Positions 19,393-28,913 of a stretch of 64,000 bases of DNA are shown piece after piece. The notes beneath the pieces are model-generated. The model was not told where the DNA came from. It searched no databases and was given only the letters and a program-made list of their open reading frames with translations. Both the position numbers and the translations under genes were made by a program. The first letter of the stretch is position 1; the number at the start of each line of letters is the position of its first letter. Source of the stretch: Mycobacterium sp. GA-0227b (GTDB taxonomy: Bacteria; Actinomycetota; Actinomycetes; Mycobacteriales; Mycobacteriaceae); assembly GCF_001499855.1 (NCBI RefSeq), contig NZ_LQIK01000006.1, forward strand, positions 62,001 to 126,000, read 5' to 3'.

Positions 19393-21474
19393 GTGGGCAG
19401 GCACAGCAAACCGGATCCCGAAGATTCGGCAGGTGAGGACCGACACGACGAGTCCCGGACCGAGCGATTCGACCGGCTCGGCGGGACCGAACCCGAGCGC
19501 GGTGCGGGCTACTTCGGGGGGTTCGGCTATCCCGACGATCGTCCCGAGCACTCGGATGAATACCCGGGCGACTACCGGGACGACTCCCCGGACCAGTCGG
19601 ACTACGAAGGCTACGAGGCCTACGAGGACTACGACGGACCCGAGTATCCCGAGTCGCAGAGCGGCAGCGGCTCGGCTCCCCCGCCGGGCATTGGGCCCAG
19701 GTCGGGCCCGCAGCACAGCGGCGACTGGGAGGGCGGTGAATGGACCGGCAGCCATCGCGCGGTGACCGCCGGCAGGCGCGGCGTCAGCGTCGGTGTCATC
19801 GCCGCGCTCGTCGCCGTCGTCGTCGCCGTCGGCGCGGTCATCCTGTGGCGTTTCTTCGGGGACGCGCTGTCCGACCGCAGCGACCAGGCCGCGGCGCGCT
19901 GCGTGGACGGCGAACTGGCCGTCGCGGTGGTCGCCGACCCGGCCATCGCCGCGCACATCCAGACGCTGGCCGACCGCTACAACGAAACCGCTGCCCCGGT
20001 CGCCGACCGGTGCGTCAAGATCGGCGTCAAACCGGCCGAATCCGACCAGGTGGTCAACGGGTTCATCGGACCCTGGCCCGCCGAGCTCGGCGATCGGCCG
20101 GCCCTGTGGATCCCCGGAAGCTCGGTGTCCGCCGCGCGGCTCGAGGCTTCCGCGGGCGCCCAGACGATCATCGACAGCCGCTCGCTGGTCACCTCGCCGG
20201 TGCTGCTGGCCGTGCGGCCGCAACTCAAGGGCGCTCTCGCACAACAGAACTGGTCGACGCTGCCGCGGCTGCAGGCCAGCCCGGCGTCGCTCGAGCAGCT
20301 GAACCTCCCCGGCTGGGGTTCCCTTCGCCTGTCGCTGCCGCTCAGCGGCGACAGCGATGCGTCTTATCTGGCCGCCGAGGCGGTCGCGGCGGCCTCGGCA
20401 CCGGCCGGTGCGCCGCCGAGCGACGGCACGCGAGCGGTGAACACGCTGGTGGCCAATCAGCCGAAGCTGGCGGACAAGAAGGCCTCGACCGCGATGGACG
20501 CGCTGCTCAACGCGGCTGATCCCGCCACAGCGCCGGTGCACGCCGTCATCACCACCGAACAGCAGCTGTACCAGCGCAGCGCCCAGTTGCCCGACGCGGG
20601 CAAGACAGTTGCCTCCTGGCTGCCGCCCGGCCCACCGGCCGTCGCCGATTTTCCGACGGTGCTGCTGGAGGGCGACGGGCTGTCGCAGGAACAGAAGAGC
20701 GCGGCCAGCGAATTCGCCCGGTTCATGCGCAAACCCGAGCAGTTGGCCGAACTCTCCAAAGCCGGTTTCCGCGCCGAGGGCGCGACCCCGCCGGACAGCG
20801 ACGTCATCGATTTCGCTCCGCTGCCGGCGCCGTTGTCGGTCGGCGACAACGAGATGCGGGCGACGCTTGCCAATGCGCTGACTGCGCCGGCGGCGAACCC
20901 GGCCGTGACGATCATGCTCGACCAGTCGATGCCCACCGACGAGGGCGGCCAGTCCCGGCTCGAGAACGTGGTCGCCGCGCTGACAGCCCGGCTGCAGGCG
21001 CTGCCGCCCTCGGCGGCAGTCGGCCTGTGGACCTTCGACGGCACCGAGGGGCGCTCCGAGGTGAGCACCGGACCGTTGTCCGACCAGGTCAACGGTGCCC
21101 CGCGGTCGGCGGCCCTCACCTCGGCGCTGGACGAGCAGTCCGCATCGGGCGGCGGCGCGGTGTCGTTCACCACGCTGCGCCTGGTCTACACCGAGGCGAT
21201 GGCGAATTACCGTCAGGGCCAAGAGAACTCGATCCTGGTGATCACAACGGGCCCGCACACCGACCAGAGCCTGGACGGCGAAGGTCTGCAGGCCTACATC
21301 CGCGGCGCGTTCGACCCGGCACGGCCGGTAGCCGTCAACGTGATCGACTTCGGCTCCGACTCCGATCGCGAGACCTGGCAGGCCGTCGCCGAGGCCAGCG
21401 GCGGCAACTACCAGAATCTGACGAGTTCGGCGGGCCCCGAACTCACCGAGGCGATCGCCAACTTCGTGGGCTAA
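19393..21474 (+). CDS. membrane-anchored protein with substrate-binding-like and vWA-like domains (Rv1836c-like)
   Basis: 693 residues with GTG start. A cytoplasmic acidic, Tyr/Pro/Gly-rich low-complexity region (about 1-125) leads to one transmembrane helix at 131-153. The extracytoplasmic part has a solute-binding-like region (about 165-480) and a C-terminal von Willebrand A-like fold (about 495-693, starting TIMLDQSMPTDEGG). The metal site is degenerate: DQSMP replaces the DxSxS motif, so metal binding is doubtful. M. tuberculosis has the same protein next to glcB. Function unknown; the architecture suggests binding a ligand outside the membrane. Confidence 0.8.
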   Translation: MGRHSKPDPEDSAGEDRHDESRTERFDRLGGTEPERGAGYFGGFGYPDDRPEHSDEYPGDYRDDSPDQSDYEGYEAYEDYDGPEYPESQSGSGSAPPPGIGPRSGPQHSGDWEGGEWTGSHRAVTAGRRGVSVGVIAALVAVVVAVGAVILWRFFGDALSDRSDQAAARCVDGELAVAVVADPAIAAHIQTLADRYNETAAPVADRCVKIGVKPAESDQVVNGFIGPWPAELGDRPALWIPGSSVSAARLEASAGAQTIIDSRSLVTSPVLLAVRPQLKGALAQQNWSTLPRLQASPASLEQLNLPGWGSLRLSLPLSGDSDASYLAAEAVAAASAPAGAPPSDGTRAVNTLVANQPKLADKKASTAMDALLNAADPATAPVHAVITTEQQLYQRSAQLPDAGKTVASWLPPGPPAVADFPTVLLEGDGLSQEQKSAASEFARFMRKPEQLAELSKAGFRAEGATPPDSDVIDFAPLPAPLSVGDNEMRATLANALTAPAANPAVTIMLDQSMPTDEGGQSRLENVVAALTARLQALPPSAAVGLWTFDGTEGRSEVSTGPLSDQVNGAPRSAALTSALDEQSASGGGAVSFTTLRLVYTEAMANYRQGQENSILVITTGPHTDQSLDGEGLQAYIRGAFDPARPVAVNVIDFGSDSDRETWQAVAEASGGNYQNLTSSAGPELTEAIANFVG

Positions 21475-21495
21475 ACGGGCGCCGAACGGGTGTTA

Positions 21496-21542
21496 CCCGC
21501 ACGCTTGCTGCGGCGACGCATGCATTGAGCCCACAGTCGGCG
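21496..21542. repeat. short dispersed element, copy 1 (between convergent genes)
   Basis: Runs from CCCGCACGC to GAGCCCACAGTCGGCG. The second copy at 52828-52875 shares CCCGCACGC, a central CGGCG and the 16-base end at 15 of 16 positions. It lies between the convergent stops of the vWA-like gene and gcvP. A small CGGGT-GTT-ACCCG hairpin precedes it but is too weak to call a terminator. Confidence 0.5.
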
Positions 21543-21552
21543 GAACGGGGAA

Positions 21553-24420
21553 CTAGGCGAACGCGGCGACCGGCGGGCACGAGCACATCAGGTTGCGGTC
21601 GCCGTACGCCCCATCGATGCGACGCACCGGCGGCCACACCTTCGGCCGGAAGTTCTTGCCGAGCGGATAGGCGGCCTGCTCGCGGGTGTAGGGATGGTCC
21701 CACTGGGCCACCAGCAGGGACTCCGCGGTGTGCGGCGCATTACGCAGCGGATTGTCGTCGACGGGCCACTCGCCCGAGCCGACCTGGTCGATCTCGGCGC
21801 GGATGGCGATCATCGCCTCGCAGAACGCGTCGACCTCGGCCAAGCTTTCGCTCTCGGTGGGCTCGACCATCAGCGTGCCCGCGACCGGGAAGCTCATGGT
21901 CGGAGCGTGGAAACCGTAGTCCGCCAACCGTTTCGCGACATCGTCGACGGTCACTCCGGTCTGCTTGGTGATCGCGCGCAGGTCCAGGATGCACTCGTGG
22001 GCGACCATCCCGTTCTCGCCGGTGTAGAGCACCGGGTAGTACTCATCGAGGCGGCGGGCGACGTAGTTGGCCGACGCGATCGCGGTCAGCGACGCCGCAC
22101 GCAGCCCACCGGCCCCCATCATCCGGATGTAGGCCCACGTGATCGGCAGGATCGACGCCGACCCGTACGGCGCCGCCGACACCGCGTGCTTGCCCCCGAG
22201 TTCGCCGGCCAGCGGATGACCGGGCAGGTAGCGCGCGAGGTGTTCGCGCACCGCGACGGGCCCCACCCCGGGTCCACCGCCGCCGTGCGGGATGCAGAAC
22301 GTCTTGTGCAGGTTGAGGTGGCTGACGTCGCCGCCGAAGCGACCGGGCCGGGCCAGACCGACGAGCGCGTTGAGGTTGGCGCCGTCGACATAGACCTGGC
22401 CGCCGACGTCGTGTACGGCCGCACAGATGTCGGCGATGTCGTGTTCGTAGACGCCGTGGGTGGACGGGTAGGTGATCATCAACGCCGACAACCGATCGGC
22501 ATGCTCGGCGACCTTCGTCCGCAGGTCGTCGAGATCGACGTCCCCGTTCGTCCGGCACGCCACCACCACGACCCGCATCCCCGCCAGCGCGGCCGATGCC
22601 GCGTTGGTGCCGTGCGCACTCGATGGGATCAGGCAGACGTCGCGGTCCGGCTGGCCGCGTTCGGCGTGGTAAGCCTGGATCGCCAGCAGACCCGCGTATT
22701 CGCCCTGCGAGCCGGCGTTGGGCTGCAGCGACACCGCGTCATAGCCGGTGATGTCGGTCAGCCACTTCTCCAGATCGGCGATCAGCTTGCGCAACCCGGG
22801 GGTGTCGGAGGCCGGCGCGAACGGGTGCTGCCGGCCGAACTCCGGCCAGGTGATCGGCTCCATCTCCGCGGCCGCGTTGAGCTTCATCGTGCACGATCCG
22901 AGCGGAATCATGCTGCGGTCCAACGCGATATCCTTGTCGGCCAGCGACCGCAGATAGCGCATCATCTCGGTTTCGGTGCGATACCGCGTGAAGGCCGCAT
23001 GGGTGAGGAACTCCGACGTCCGCGTCGTAATGCGTGGCCCGTCGAACGCCGAGTCCACCGGTGTCGCGCCGAACGCGGCCAGCACCGCCGCCACATGGGC
23101 CTCGGTGGTGGCCTCGTCGCACGACACGGACACGTGATCGTCGTCGACCAGCCAGACGTTGATCCCGCGCGCCTTCGCGGCGTCACGCACCGCACCCGCC
23201 CGCCCGGGCACTCGAGCCAGCACCGTGTCGAAGAACGCGCGATGCACGACGTCGACACCGGCCGCTGACAGGCCGGCGGCCAGGGCCCGCGCCCGCTCGT
23301 GCACGCGGGTGGCGATCCCGGTCAGGCCGTCTGCGCCGTGATAGCTGGCATACATCGCCGCCATCACGGCCAACAGCACCTGCGCGGTGCAGATGTTGCT
23401 GGTCGCCTTGTCGCGACGGATGTGCTGTTCGCGGGTCTGTAGGGCCAAGCGGTAGGCCGGCGACCCATCCGCATCTACGGACACCCCGACCAGGCGGCCG
23501 GGCAGTTGCCGGGCGTGTTTGGCGCGCACGGCCAGGTAACCGGCGTGCGGTCCGCCGAATCCCATTGGTACGCCGAACCTCTGGGTGCTGCCGAACGCGA
23601 CGTCGGCGCCGACTTCGCCGGGCGGGGTGAGCAGCGTCAGCGCCAGCAGGTCGGCGCCGACGGCGACCAGAGCACCCCGCTCGTGTGCCTGTGCGATCAG
23701 TGCGGTCCAGTCGTTGACGCATCCGCTGGCGCCGGGCAACTGCACGATGACGCCGAAGAAGTCTCCGTCGGGCAGGCCACGTGTGAGGTCGGCGCTGACG
23801 AGCTCGATGCCCAGCGGCTCGGCGCGGGTGGCCAGCACGGCGGCGGTCTGCCGGTACACGTCAGCGTCCACGGCCAGGCGGTGCGACGGACCACGCACGG
23901 CCCGGTGCATCAGGGTCATCGCCTCGGCGGCCGCGGTGCCCTCGTCGAGCATCGAGGCGTTGGCGACCTCGAGACCGGTCAGGTCGGTCACCATGGTCTG
24001 GAAGTTCAGCAGCGCCTCCAGGCGGCCCTGGCTGATCTCCGGCTGATACGGCGTGTACGCCGTGTACCAGGCGGGATTCTCAAGGATGTTGCGGCGCAAC
24101 ACCGGCGGCAGCAGCGTGTCGAAATAACCCTGTCCGATCATCGACACGGCCACCGTGTTCAGCGTGGCCAGCGAGCGCAGTTCGGCCAGCGCCTCCTCCT
24201 CGGTGGCGGGCGCGGGTAAGTGGTCGAGGCCGGGGGCAAGGCCGTCGGCGGACAGCGTGTCGAGGATGCCCGACGGCAGCGCCTTGTCGGCGAGTTCGTC
24301 GAGCGAACCCACACCGATGGTCTTCAGCATCGTCGCGACCGCATCGGCATCCGGGCCGATGTGGCGGTCGGCGAAGTTGTGCTGGTGGTGATCGAACACT
24401 GGGGGATGCTCCAGTCGCAT
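21553..24420 (-). CDS. gcvP: glycine dehydrogenase (decarboxylating), P protein
   Basis: 955-residue full-length P protein of the glycine cleavage system, decarboxylating glycine and passing the aminomethyl group to lipoylated GcvH. The PLP-binding Lys is K706 in [17 protein letters not shown]. The two homologous halves typical of single-chain P proteins are both present. M. tuberculosis calls this gene gcvB. It lies directly behind a tandem glycine riboswitch, so glycine should induce it. GcvH is encoded 3.2 kb away. T and L proteins are not in the window. Confidence 0.97.
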   Translation of the reverse strand: MRLEHPPVFDHHQHNFADRHIGPDADAVATMLKTIGVGSLDELADKALPSGILDTLSADGLAPGLDHLPAPATEEEALAELRSLATLNTVAVSMIGQGYFDTLLPPVLRRNILENPAWYTAYTPYQPEISQGRLEALLNFQTMVTDLTGLEVANASMLDEGTAAAEAMTLMHRAVRGPSHRLAVDADVYRQTAAVLATRAEPLGIELVSADLTRGLPDGDFFGVIVQLPGASGCVNDWTALIAQAHERGALVAVGADLLALTLLTPPGEVGADVAFGSTQRFGVPMGFGGPHAGYLAVRAKHARQLPGRLVGVSVDADGSPAYRLALQTREQHIRRDKATSNICTAQVLLAVMAAMYASYHGADGLTGIATRVHERARALAAGLSAAGVDVVHRAFFDTVLARVPGRAGAVRDAAKARGINVWLVDDDHVSVSCDEATTEAHVAAVLAAFGATPVDSAFDGPRITTRTSEFLTHAAFTRYRTETEMMRYLRSLADKDIALDRSMIPLGSCTMKLNAAAEMEPITWPEFGRQHPFAPASDTPGLRKLIADLEKWLTDITGYDAVSLQPNAGSQGEYAGLLAIQAYHAERGQPDRDVCLIPSSAHGTNAASAALAGMRVVVVACRTNGDVDLDDLRTKVAEHADRLSALMITYPSTHGVYEHDIADICAAVHDVGGQVYVDGANLNALVGLARPGRFGGDVSHLNLHKTFCIPHGGGGPGVGPVAVREHLARYLPGHPLAGELGGKHAVSAAPYGSASILPITWAYIRMMGAGGLRAASLTAIASANYVARRLDEYYPVLYTGENGMVAHECILDLRAITKQTGVTVDDVAKRLADYGFHAPTMSFPVAGTLMVEPTESESLAEVDAFCEAMIAIRAEIDQVGSGEWPVDDNPLRNAPHTAESLLVAQWDHPYTREQAAYPLGKNFRPKVWPPVRRIDGAYGDRNLMCSCPPVAAFA

Positions 24421-24439
24421 AGAGAAACCGTGTGGGTTC

Positions 24440-24676
24440 CTCTCCCTCTGTCGTCGACCCGGACCGGGCGCCTGAGAGATTCGGCGCTTCCCGGCCCGCC
24501 GCTTCCTGGCGGCGAGAAACGCCTTTCCCCATGGGCGGGTAAGCGCCCCATAGCTGTGGGCTTACCGCTTTCCAGAGGCATCGGGGCCTGACGCGGTCCG
24601 GGGGCCTGAGAGGTTGACGGAGAGGTGTTGCTCCTTCGGCGTCCGTGACTGGCGGTCACGGAACTCTCCCGCACCA
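24440..24676 (-). promoter_or_regulatory. tandem glycine riboswitch controlling gcvP
   Basis: On the minus strand two gcvT-type aptamers are recognisable. The first begins near 24676 (GGGAGAGTTCCGTG) and contains GACGCCGAAGGAGCAA and ACCTCTCAGGCCCC. The second contains GGAAGCGCCGAATCTCTCAGGCGCC and closes with GACAGAGGGAGAGG about 20 bp before the gcvP ATG. CTCTCAGG in each half is the conserved glycine-binding core. Tandem aptamers before gcvP normally turn expression on when glycine binds. Confidence 0.93.
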
Positions 24677-24747
24677 GGGCGATGCACGGGCGATTCTACC
24701 GCTAGCCGTGCGCGTCTACACGCCCAGCTGGACACTCACCTGTACGC

Positions 24748-24805
24748 CGAACAGACGCAGACTGTCCCTTTCAAGCCGCGAAACAGGGCAGTTTGCGCCT
24801 GTTCG
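24748..24805. repeat. dispersed inverted repeat, copy 2
   Basis: Arms of 22 and 21 bases, CGAACAGACGCAGACTG... and ...CAGTTTGCGCCTGTTCG, pair with three differences around a 15-base loop. It is related to the element at 12070-12127 (shared CAGnCGCAnA core in the left arm). It sits just beyond the stop of resR and upstream of the glycine riboswitch, where it may end resR transcripts. Confidence 0.7.
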
Positions 24806-24817
24806 CGAGAGGAAAGG

Positions 24818-25453
24818 TCAGCCGATCTTGCGGTCGCGGTGCTTGCGGCGGGAGGCCAGCTCGTCCTCGGGCGCCGCGATCGACTCGCCGCCGTCGGCCC
24901 GTTCACCCGGGAAATCGGCGATCGCGCCGGTCAGCTCCCGCATGGCGCCCGACACCGCGATGCCGAACACACCCTGGCCGCCCTGCAGCAGGTCGACCAC
25001 CTCTTCGGCCGACGTGCACTCATAAACCGTGGTGCCGTCGGAGAACAGCGTGATGTTGGCCAGATCGCGAACCCCGCGCTGACGCAGATGGTCCACGGCG
25101 ACGCGGATGTTGTGCAGCGAGATGCCGGTGTCGAGCAGCCGCTTGACGATCTTGAGAACCAGGATGTCCTTGAACGAGTACAGCCGCTGGCTGCCCGAGC
25201 CGGCCGCGCCGCGGATCGACGGCACGACCAGCGACGTCCGCGCCCAGTAGTCCAGCTGCCGGTAGGTGATGCCCGCGATCTGGCAGGCGCTCGGCCCCCG
25301 ATAGCCGACCAGCTCGTCGGGGACGGAGTCGTCGGGGAAGAGTCCCGCCTGCACGGGTTCTGATGTCGATTCCGAAGGTGCCGTCAGTTCCGAATCCGCG
25401 GGGCCGCTAGCAGCAGTGAGATCCAGCTGCTCCTGACGTGGCGTGTCTCCCAC
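24818..25453 (-). CDS. resR: MerR-family regulator ResR (Rv1830-like)
   Basis: 211-residue MerR-type regulator. The winged helix lies at about 47-115 (GYRGPSACQIAGITYRQLDYW..., SQRLYSFKDILVL). A C-terminal region beginning LFSDGTTVYECTS follows. Most of the chain from residue 40 on matches Rv1830 as I recall it. In M. tuberculosis variants of this gene (resR) are linked to antibiotic resilience and cell growth control. GTG 25453 (VGDTPRQEQ), with AGAGGA eight bases ahead, gives the family N-terminus; the open frame to 25516 is not needed. Confidence 0.92.
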   Translation of the reverse strand: MGDTPRQEQLDLTAASGPADSELTAPSESTSEPVQAGLFPDDSVPDELVGYRGPSACQIAGITYRQLDYWARTSLVVPSIRGAAGSGSQRLYSFKDILVLKIVKRLLDTGISLHNIRVAVDHLRQRGVRDLANITLFSDGTTVYECTSAEEVVDLLQGGQGVFGIAVSGAMRELTGAIADFPGERADGGESIAAPEDELASRRKHRDRKIG

Positions 25454-25668
25454 TTCTCGATTCCTCTCGCCGATCGAACCCGCGTCTGTGACCTGCGTGG
25501 GCGCACATCCTGCCAAGCCCGAGTGTGTCGAGCATACGCTTTGCGCCGTGCCTTCGACTGCCCATCAGTGGTCCGGCCACCAAAGTATGGCTGCCCCAAA
25601 CGTAGATGGGGAAAACGCGCGCCGCGTGTCGAAGCGACGAGACGTTTCCGTGACTAAAAGCCCAGGAA

Positions 25669-25761
25669 GCCTCGCCGCGTGATCGTCGTCCGGCTAGGTC
25701 CGATGGCCAGACTCCTCAACGCGGCTCGTGCCTCGCCGCGTGATCGTCGTCCGGCTAGGTC
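25669..25761. repeat. 32-bp exact direct repeat at the 3' end of the BFN gene
   Basis: A 32-base sequence beginning GCCTCGCCGCGTGATCG occurs at 25669-25700 and again, identical, at 25730-25761 (period 61 bp). The second copy contains the stop codon of the gene at 25755-26249. The surrounding 25454-25754 interval (301 bp) holds no other gene or clear promoter that I can see. It looks like a recent local duplication of the gene's tail. Confidence 0.9.
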
Positions 25762-26249
25762 GCCTTGAAGTCGTCGGGCGACACGCTGTCGAGAAACTCC
25801 TTGAATTTCTCCACCTCGTCCTCGCGCACCGCGCCCGCTGCCTCGTCGTCGTTCTCGTCGGGGATGATGAGGCCGGCCTCCGCGAGCACCGCCTCCTCGA
25901 CGTAGATCGGCACCCCGACCCGCAGCGCGATCGCCACCGAGTCCGACGGCCGCGCCGAAACCTTGATGTCGCGGTCGAAGATCAGGTCGGCGTAGAAGGT
26001 GCCTTCCTGCAGGTCGACGATGCGTACCTCTTTGAGCGAATGACCAAGCGCGGCAATGACATCGCGGATCAGGTCGTGGGTCAGCGGCCGGGCCGGCTCG
26101 ACTCCCTGCTGTTCGAGCGCTATCGCGGCCGCCTCTGACTGGCCGATCCAGATCGGCAGATACCGGTCGCCGTTGGACTCCCTCAGCAGCAGGACCGGCT
26201 GGTTCTGAGGCTGCTCCACGCGAATGCCGACCACACGAACCTCACCCAT
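25755..26249 (-). CDS. bifunctional nuclease-domain protein (DUF151, Rv1829-like)
   Basis: 164 residues, a single BFN/DUF151 domain. The start MGEVRVVGIRVE and the segments RYLPIWIGQSEAAAIA and SARPSDSVAIALRVG are family hallmarks. A plant relative has nuclease activity on RNA and DNA; the bacterial role is not established. The C-terminus is acidic (PDENDDEAAG). Gene neighbours on both sides are MerR regulators, the same arrangement as Rv1828-Rv1830. Confidence 0.9.
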   Translation of the reverse strand: MGEVRVVGIRVEQPQNQPVLLLRESNGDRYLPIWIGQSEAAAIALEQQGVEPARPLTHDLIRDVIAALGHSLKEVRIVDLQEGTFYADLIFDRDIKVSARPSDSVAIALRVGVPIYVEEAVLAEAGLIIPDENDDEAAGAVREDEVEKFKEFLDSVSPDDFKAT

Positions 26250-26309
26250 CTGTGTCTGCCCTCCGCGCCGAAGAAGCCAGCCTGTTAGCCATCGCTTCGA
26301 GTCTAATCC

Positions 26310-27044
26310 TCAGCGATCCAGTACGTCGCGCACCGCGGACTTGATCAGGGATGTGTGCAACGTGATCGCCAGCGCCGCCACCTCACGCGCCAGGTCGTCG
26401 GCGCGGTCGCGGGCGCCGGCCTTGTTGGCCTTGACGATCGGTCCGGCGATTTGGGCGATCAGGTCGGACTGCCGGTCGGCCGCCGAGCGGAACGCCCGCA
26501 GATGCCGGGCCTCGACACCGTAATCCGCCAGCGCCCGCGCACACTGCGCGATCACCACGGAATGCTCGTCGAAAAATCCGCCGGGTCCGGTGGTGATGAT
26601 CCCGGCCTTCACGAGCGCGCTCAGAAGTTCATCGTCGACGCCCGAGCGGGCCAACAGGTCCTCCCGCGACAGCCGCACCTGCGTCGGCGCCACCGCCGAA
26701 ACCGCCCCGGCATCACCGTCGGCCGCTACCGGCACCAGACGCGGCACCCCGTAGGCGGATCCGCTCTGGGGTAGCTCGCCGTCGGGCTGCGCGTCGAGCT
26801 GCGCCTTAATCACCTTCAACGGCAGGTACTGGTCACGCTGGGCGGTCAGGATGAACCGCAGGCGCGCGCAGTCGTAGGCGGTGAACCGCCGATAACCCGA
26901 CGCGGTGCGCTCGGGGGTGACCAGGCCTTCGCCCTCCAGGAACCGGATCTTGGAGATGGTCACGTCCGGGAAGTCCGGTCGCAGCAGATCGAGGACCGCT
27001 CCGATCGACATCCCAGTGAGCGCGGGAGTGTCGGGCGCGCTCAC
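26310..27044 (-). CDS. MerR-family regulator (Rv1828-like)
   Basis: 244 residues with a MerR winged helix at about 12-80 ([10 protein letters not shown]..., [30 protein letters not shown]). A helical C-terminal effector region (about 150-244) contains no Cys cluster, so it is not a classic metal sensor. GTG 27044 directly abuts the garA stop (TAAGTG), so the two are almost certainly co-transcribed. Position and length match Rv1828, a MerR regulator of unknown ligand. Confidence 0.9.
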   Translation of the reverse strand: MSAPDTPALTGMSIGAVLDLLRPDFPDVTISKIRFLEGEGLVTPERTASGYRRFTAYDCARLRFILTAQRDQYLPLKVIKAQLDAQPDGELPQSGSAYGVPRLVPVAADGDAGAVSAVAPTQVRLSREDLLARSGVDDELLSALVKAGIITTGPGGFFDEHSVVIAQCARALADYGVEARHLRAFRSAADRQSDLIAQIAGPIVKANKAGARDRADDLAREVAALAITLHTSLIKSAVRDVLDR

Positions 27045-27524
27045 TTAGCTGCCCGGACCGCTGTCGTCGCTCTTGGGCCCGGTCAGGAACACCAGGCGGA
27101 ACTTGCCGATCTGCACCTCGTCACCGTTGGTGAGTACCGCGGAGTCCACGGGTTCGCGGTTGACGTAGGTGCCGTTGAGGCTGCCGACGTCGACCACCTG
27201 GAACTCGCCGCCCTCGAGCCGGAACTCGGCGTGCCGACGACTCACCGTGACGTCGTCGAGGAAGATGTCGCTGTCTGGATGCCGCCCGGCCGACGTGGTG
27301 GGCTGGTCGAGCAGGAACCGGGAGCCCGCATTCGGCCCACGCTTGACGACCAGCAGCGCCGAACCGGCAGGTAGACCTTCGACGCCCGAGACGGCGCCCT
27401 CGGTGCCCGCCGTCGCCGGGGCGTCCAGTTCGTTGAGGAAGTCGGCGCGGAAGACCGATGTCGTTTCCACGGTGACTTCGTCAGACGTCTGGTCGGTCCC
27501 AGAATTCCGGTCGTTTTCCGTCAC
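27045..27524 (-). CDS. garA: FHA-domain metabolic regulator GarA
   Basis: 159-residue FHA protein. A flexible N-terminus with the ETTSVF phosphorylation motif places T21 and T22 exactly where PknG and PknB act in other mycobacteria. The FHA domain (about 58-145) shows SAGRHPDSDIFLDD, SRRHAEF and LNGTYVN. Unphosphorylated GarA inhibits 2-oxoglutarate dehydrogenase and NAD-glutamate dehydrogenase and activates glutamate synthase; phosphorylation switches this off. GTG start with AGGAG six bases ahead. It sits beside gcvH, as in M. tuberculosis. Confidence 0.97.
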   Translation of the reverse strand: MTENDRNSGTDQTSDEVTVETTSVFRADFLNELDAPATAGTEGAVSGVEGLPAGSALLVVKRGPNAGSRFLLDQPTTSAGRHPDSDIFLDDVTVSRRHAEFRLEGGEFQVVDVGSLNGTYVNREPVDSAVLTNGDEVQIGKFRLVFLTGPKSDDSGPGS

Positions 27525-27656
27525 CCGCTGCTCCTAACTGGCTGCTGTGGCGATACCGCGTCTGATTTGACCGTACCGCGCAGTGGACGTGATTGTGCCC
27601 ACCACCGCCGGATCGGCCCCTAGTTGGCGTCCGGTGTGCAGAACCCTAACAACCCG

Positions 27657-28052
27657 TCATTCAGTCACCGTGCTGCGGTAGCCGTCGGCATCGAGGAGCC
27701 CGCGAAGCGCGTCCTCCAATGCGCCGGCGTCGGTCTGCAACTCGACCAGCCAACCTTCGCCGTAGGGGTCGGAGTTGACCAGCTGCGGGTTCCCCTCCAG
27801 ATCACCGTTCACCGCAACCACTTTGGCGGTGACGGGAGCGTAGAGGTCCGACACCGACTTGGTGGACTCCACCTCGCCGAACGACTCGCCGGCCGTCACC
27901 TCGGCGCCGACGTCGGGCAGCTGGACGAACACGACGTCCCCCAGCGCCGACTGCGCATAGTCGGTTATCCCGACCCGCACGGTGTCGTCGCCGGTGCGCA
28001 GCACCCACTCGTGTTCCTCGGTGTAGTGCAGGTCGGCTGGGATTTCGCTCAC
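27657..28052 (-). CDS. gcvH: glycine cleavage system H protein
   Basis: 131-residue lipoyl carrier of the glycine cleavage complex. The lipoylated lysine is K65 in [13 protein letters not shown]. The full barrel is present, ending in the usual acidic tail. GTG start. It carries the aminomethyl group made by GcvP (encoded at 21553-24420) to the T protein. It lies between garA and the DUF881 cluster. No riboswitch is seen upstream here. Confidence 0.97.
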   Translation of the reverse strand: MSEIPADLHYTEEHEWVLRTGDDTVRVGITDYAQSALGDVVFVQLPDVGAEVTAGESFGEVESTKSVSDLYAPVTAKVVAVNGDLEGNPQLVNSDPYGEGWLVELQTDAGALEDALRGLLDADGYRSTVTE

Positions 28053-28097
28053 GGCGCTCCTCGTTCTTCAGCGTTCGGCGTGGTTGGCCACTGACCC

Positions 28098-28910
28098 TCA
28101 TTTGACTGGCTGAGCGTATTGGCGCTGTTTCGGTTGTCGCAAGGCGGTCACGTCGACCCGGTCGGACTGTTGCACCGTCATGGTCCCGCCGACGCGTTCG
28201 ACGCTGTCCATGGCGCCGCCGGGAATGGTCATCGCGGCGGCCAGGGTGGGTGGATCACCAATGGCCAGAACGGAATACGGCGGCTTCATCGGCGAGTTGT
28301 CGACCACCAGGGCGCCGGGGTCGCCGACCACCCAGGTGTCGACGCCGACGCGCACCGAGGTCTGTTGACCCGGTCCCCCGCCGCGGATCTCCATGGCCTC
28401 GGCGCCGGCGTTGCGGAGCTCGTTGATCACGTCGAGCAGCGTCTCGGCGGGGACGCCGGGCGCGGTGTCGGTGATGGTCAGCGTGACGCCGGGCCCGGTC
28501 GCGGCCACGGTGCCGATCAGGATGGACAGTGCGGCCAGCCGGGCCTGCGCGTTCTCGACCGCGGCCTGGTCGCTGCTGCCGGACGCCTGCAGCTGCGTCA
28601 GTGTGCGCTGCAGGTCGCTCACCTCGGTGTTGAGTGCGGCCTCCCGCTGCTGCAGCGAATCGAGCAGCACCAACAGGTCGGCGGGCCGGGCGGTTTCCAG
28701 CGCATCGCCGGATTCGTTCTGCCGCACCTGGGTGACGATCGCCACGCCGAGCACGACACAGAGCAGCACCGCCAGCGCCCGAAAGATCAGCTGTGACCGG
28801 GTGCCCCGCCCTCCTCGCAACTCGTCGAGGTCGGGTGCGGGCGCATCGGGCGGCAACTCGTGGCGGCCGTGCTGCTCCGGCTGCTCGTGCTGCGGGGTGT
28901 GCTCACTCAT
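28098..28910 (-). CDS. DUF881 membrane protein (Rv1825-like)
   Basis: 270 residues: a hydrophilic cytoplasmic N-terminus (about 1-38), one transmembrane helix at 41-60, a predicted coiled coil (about 80-118) and an extracytoplasmic DUF881 domain (about 125-270) with GPGVTLTITDTAPG and VNELRNAGAEAMEIRGG. DUF881 proteins are paired with a small basic membrane protein in many Gram-positive bacteria and may act at the envelope or division machinery. The stop of the small basic gene lies 3 bp from this gene's ATG. Confidence 0.88.
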   Translation of the reverse strand: MSEHTPQHEQPEQHGRHELPPDAPAPDLDELRGGRGTRSQLIFRALAVLLCVVLGVAIVTQVRQNESGDALETARPADLLVLLDSLQQREAALNTEVSDLQRTLTQLQASGSSDQAAVENAQARLAALSILIGTVAATGPGVTLTITDTAPGVPAETLLDVINELRNAGAEAMEIRGGGPGQQTSVRVGVDTWVVGDPGALVVDNSPMKPPYSVLAIGDPPTLAAAMTIPGGAMDSVERVGGTMTVQQSDRVDVTALRQPKQRQYAQPVK

Positions 28911-28913
28911 GCG

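Noticed and set aside
17101-21258. 1385-residue open frame on the minus strand
   Set aside because: It lies opposite glcB and the vWA-like gene, is Arg/His/Gly/Gln-rich with no domain I recognise, and has the amino acid bias expected for the antisense of GC-rich codons.
21484-21500. CGGGT-GTT-ACCCG hairpin as a terminator between convergent genes
   Set aside because: A five-bp stem without a U-tract is too weak to call.
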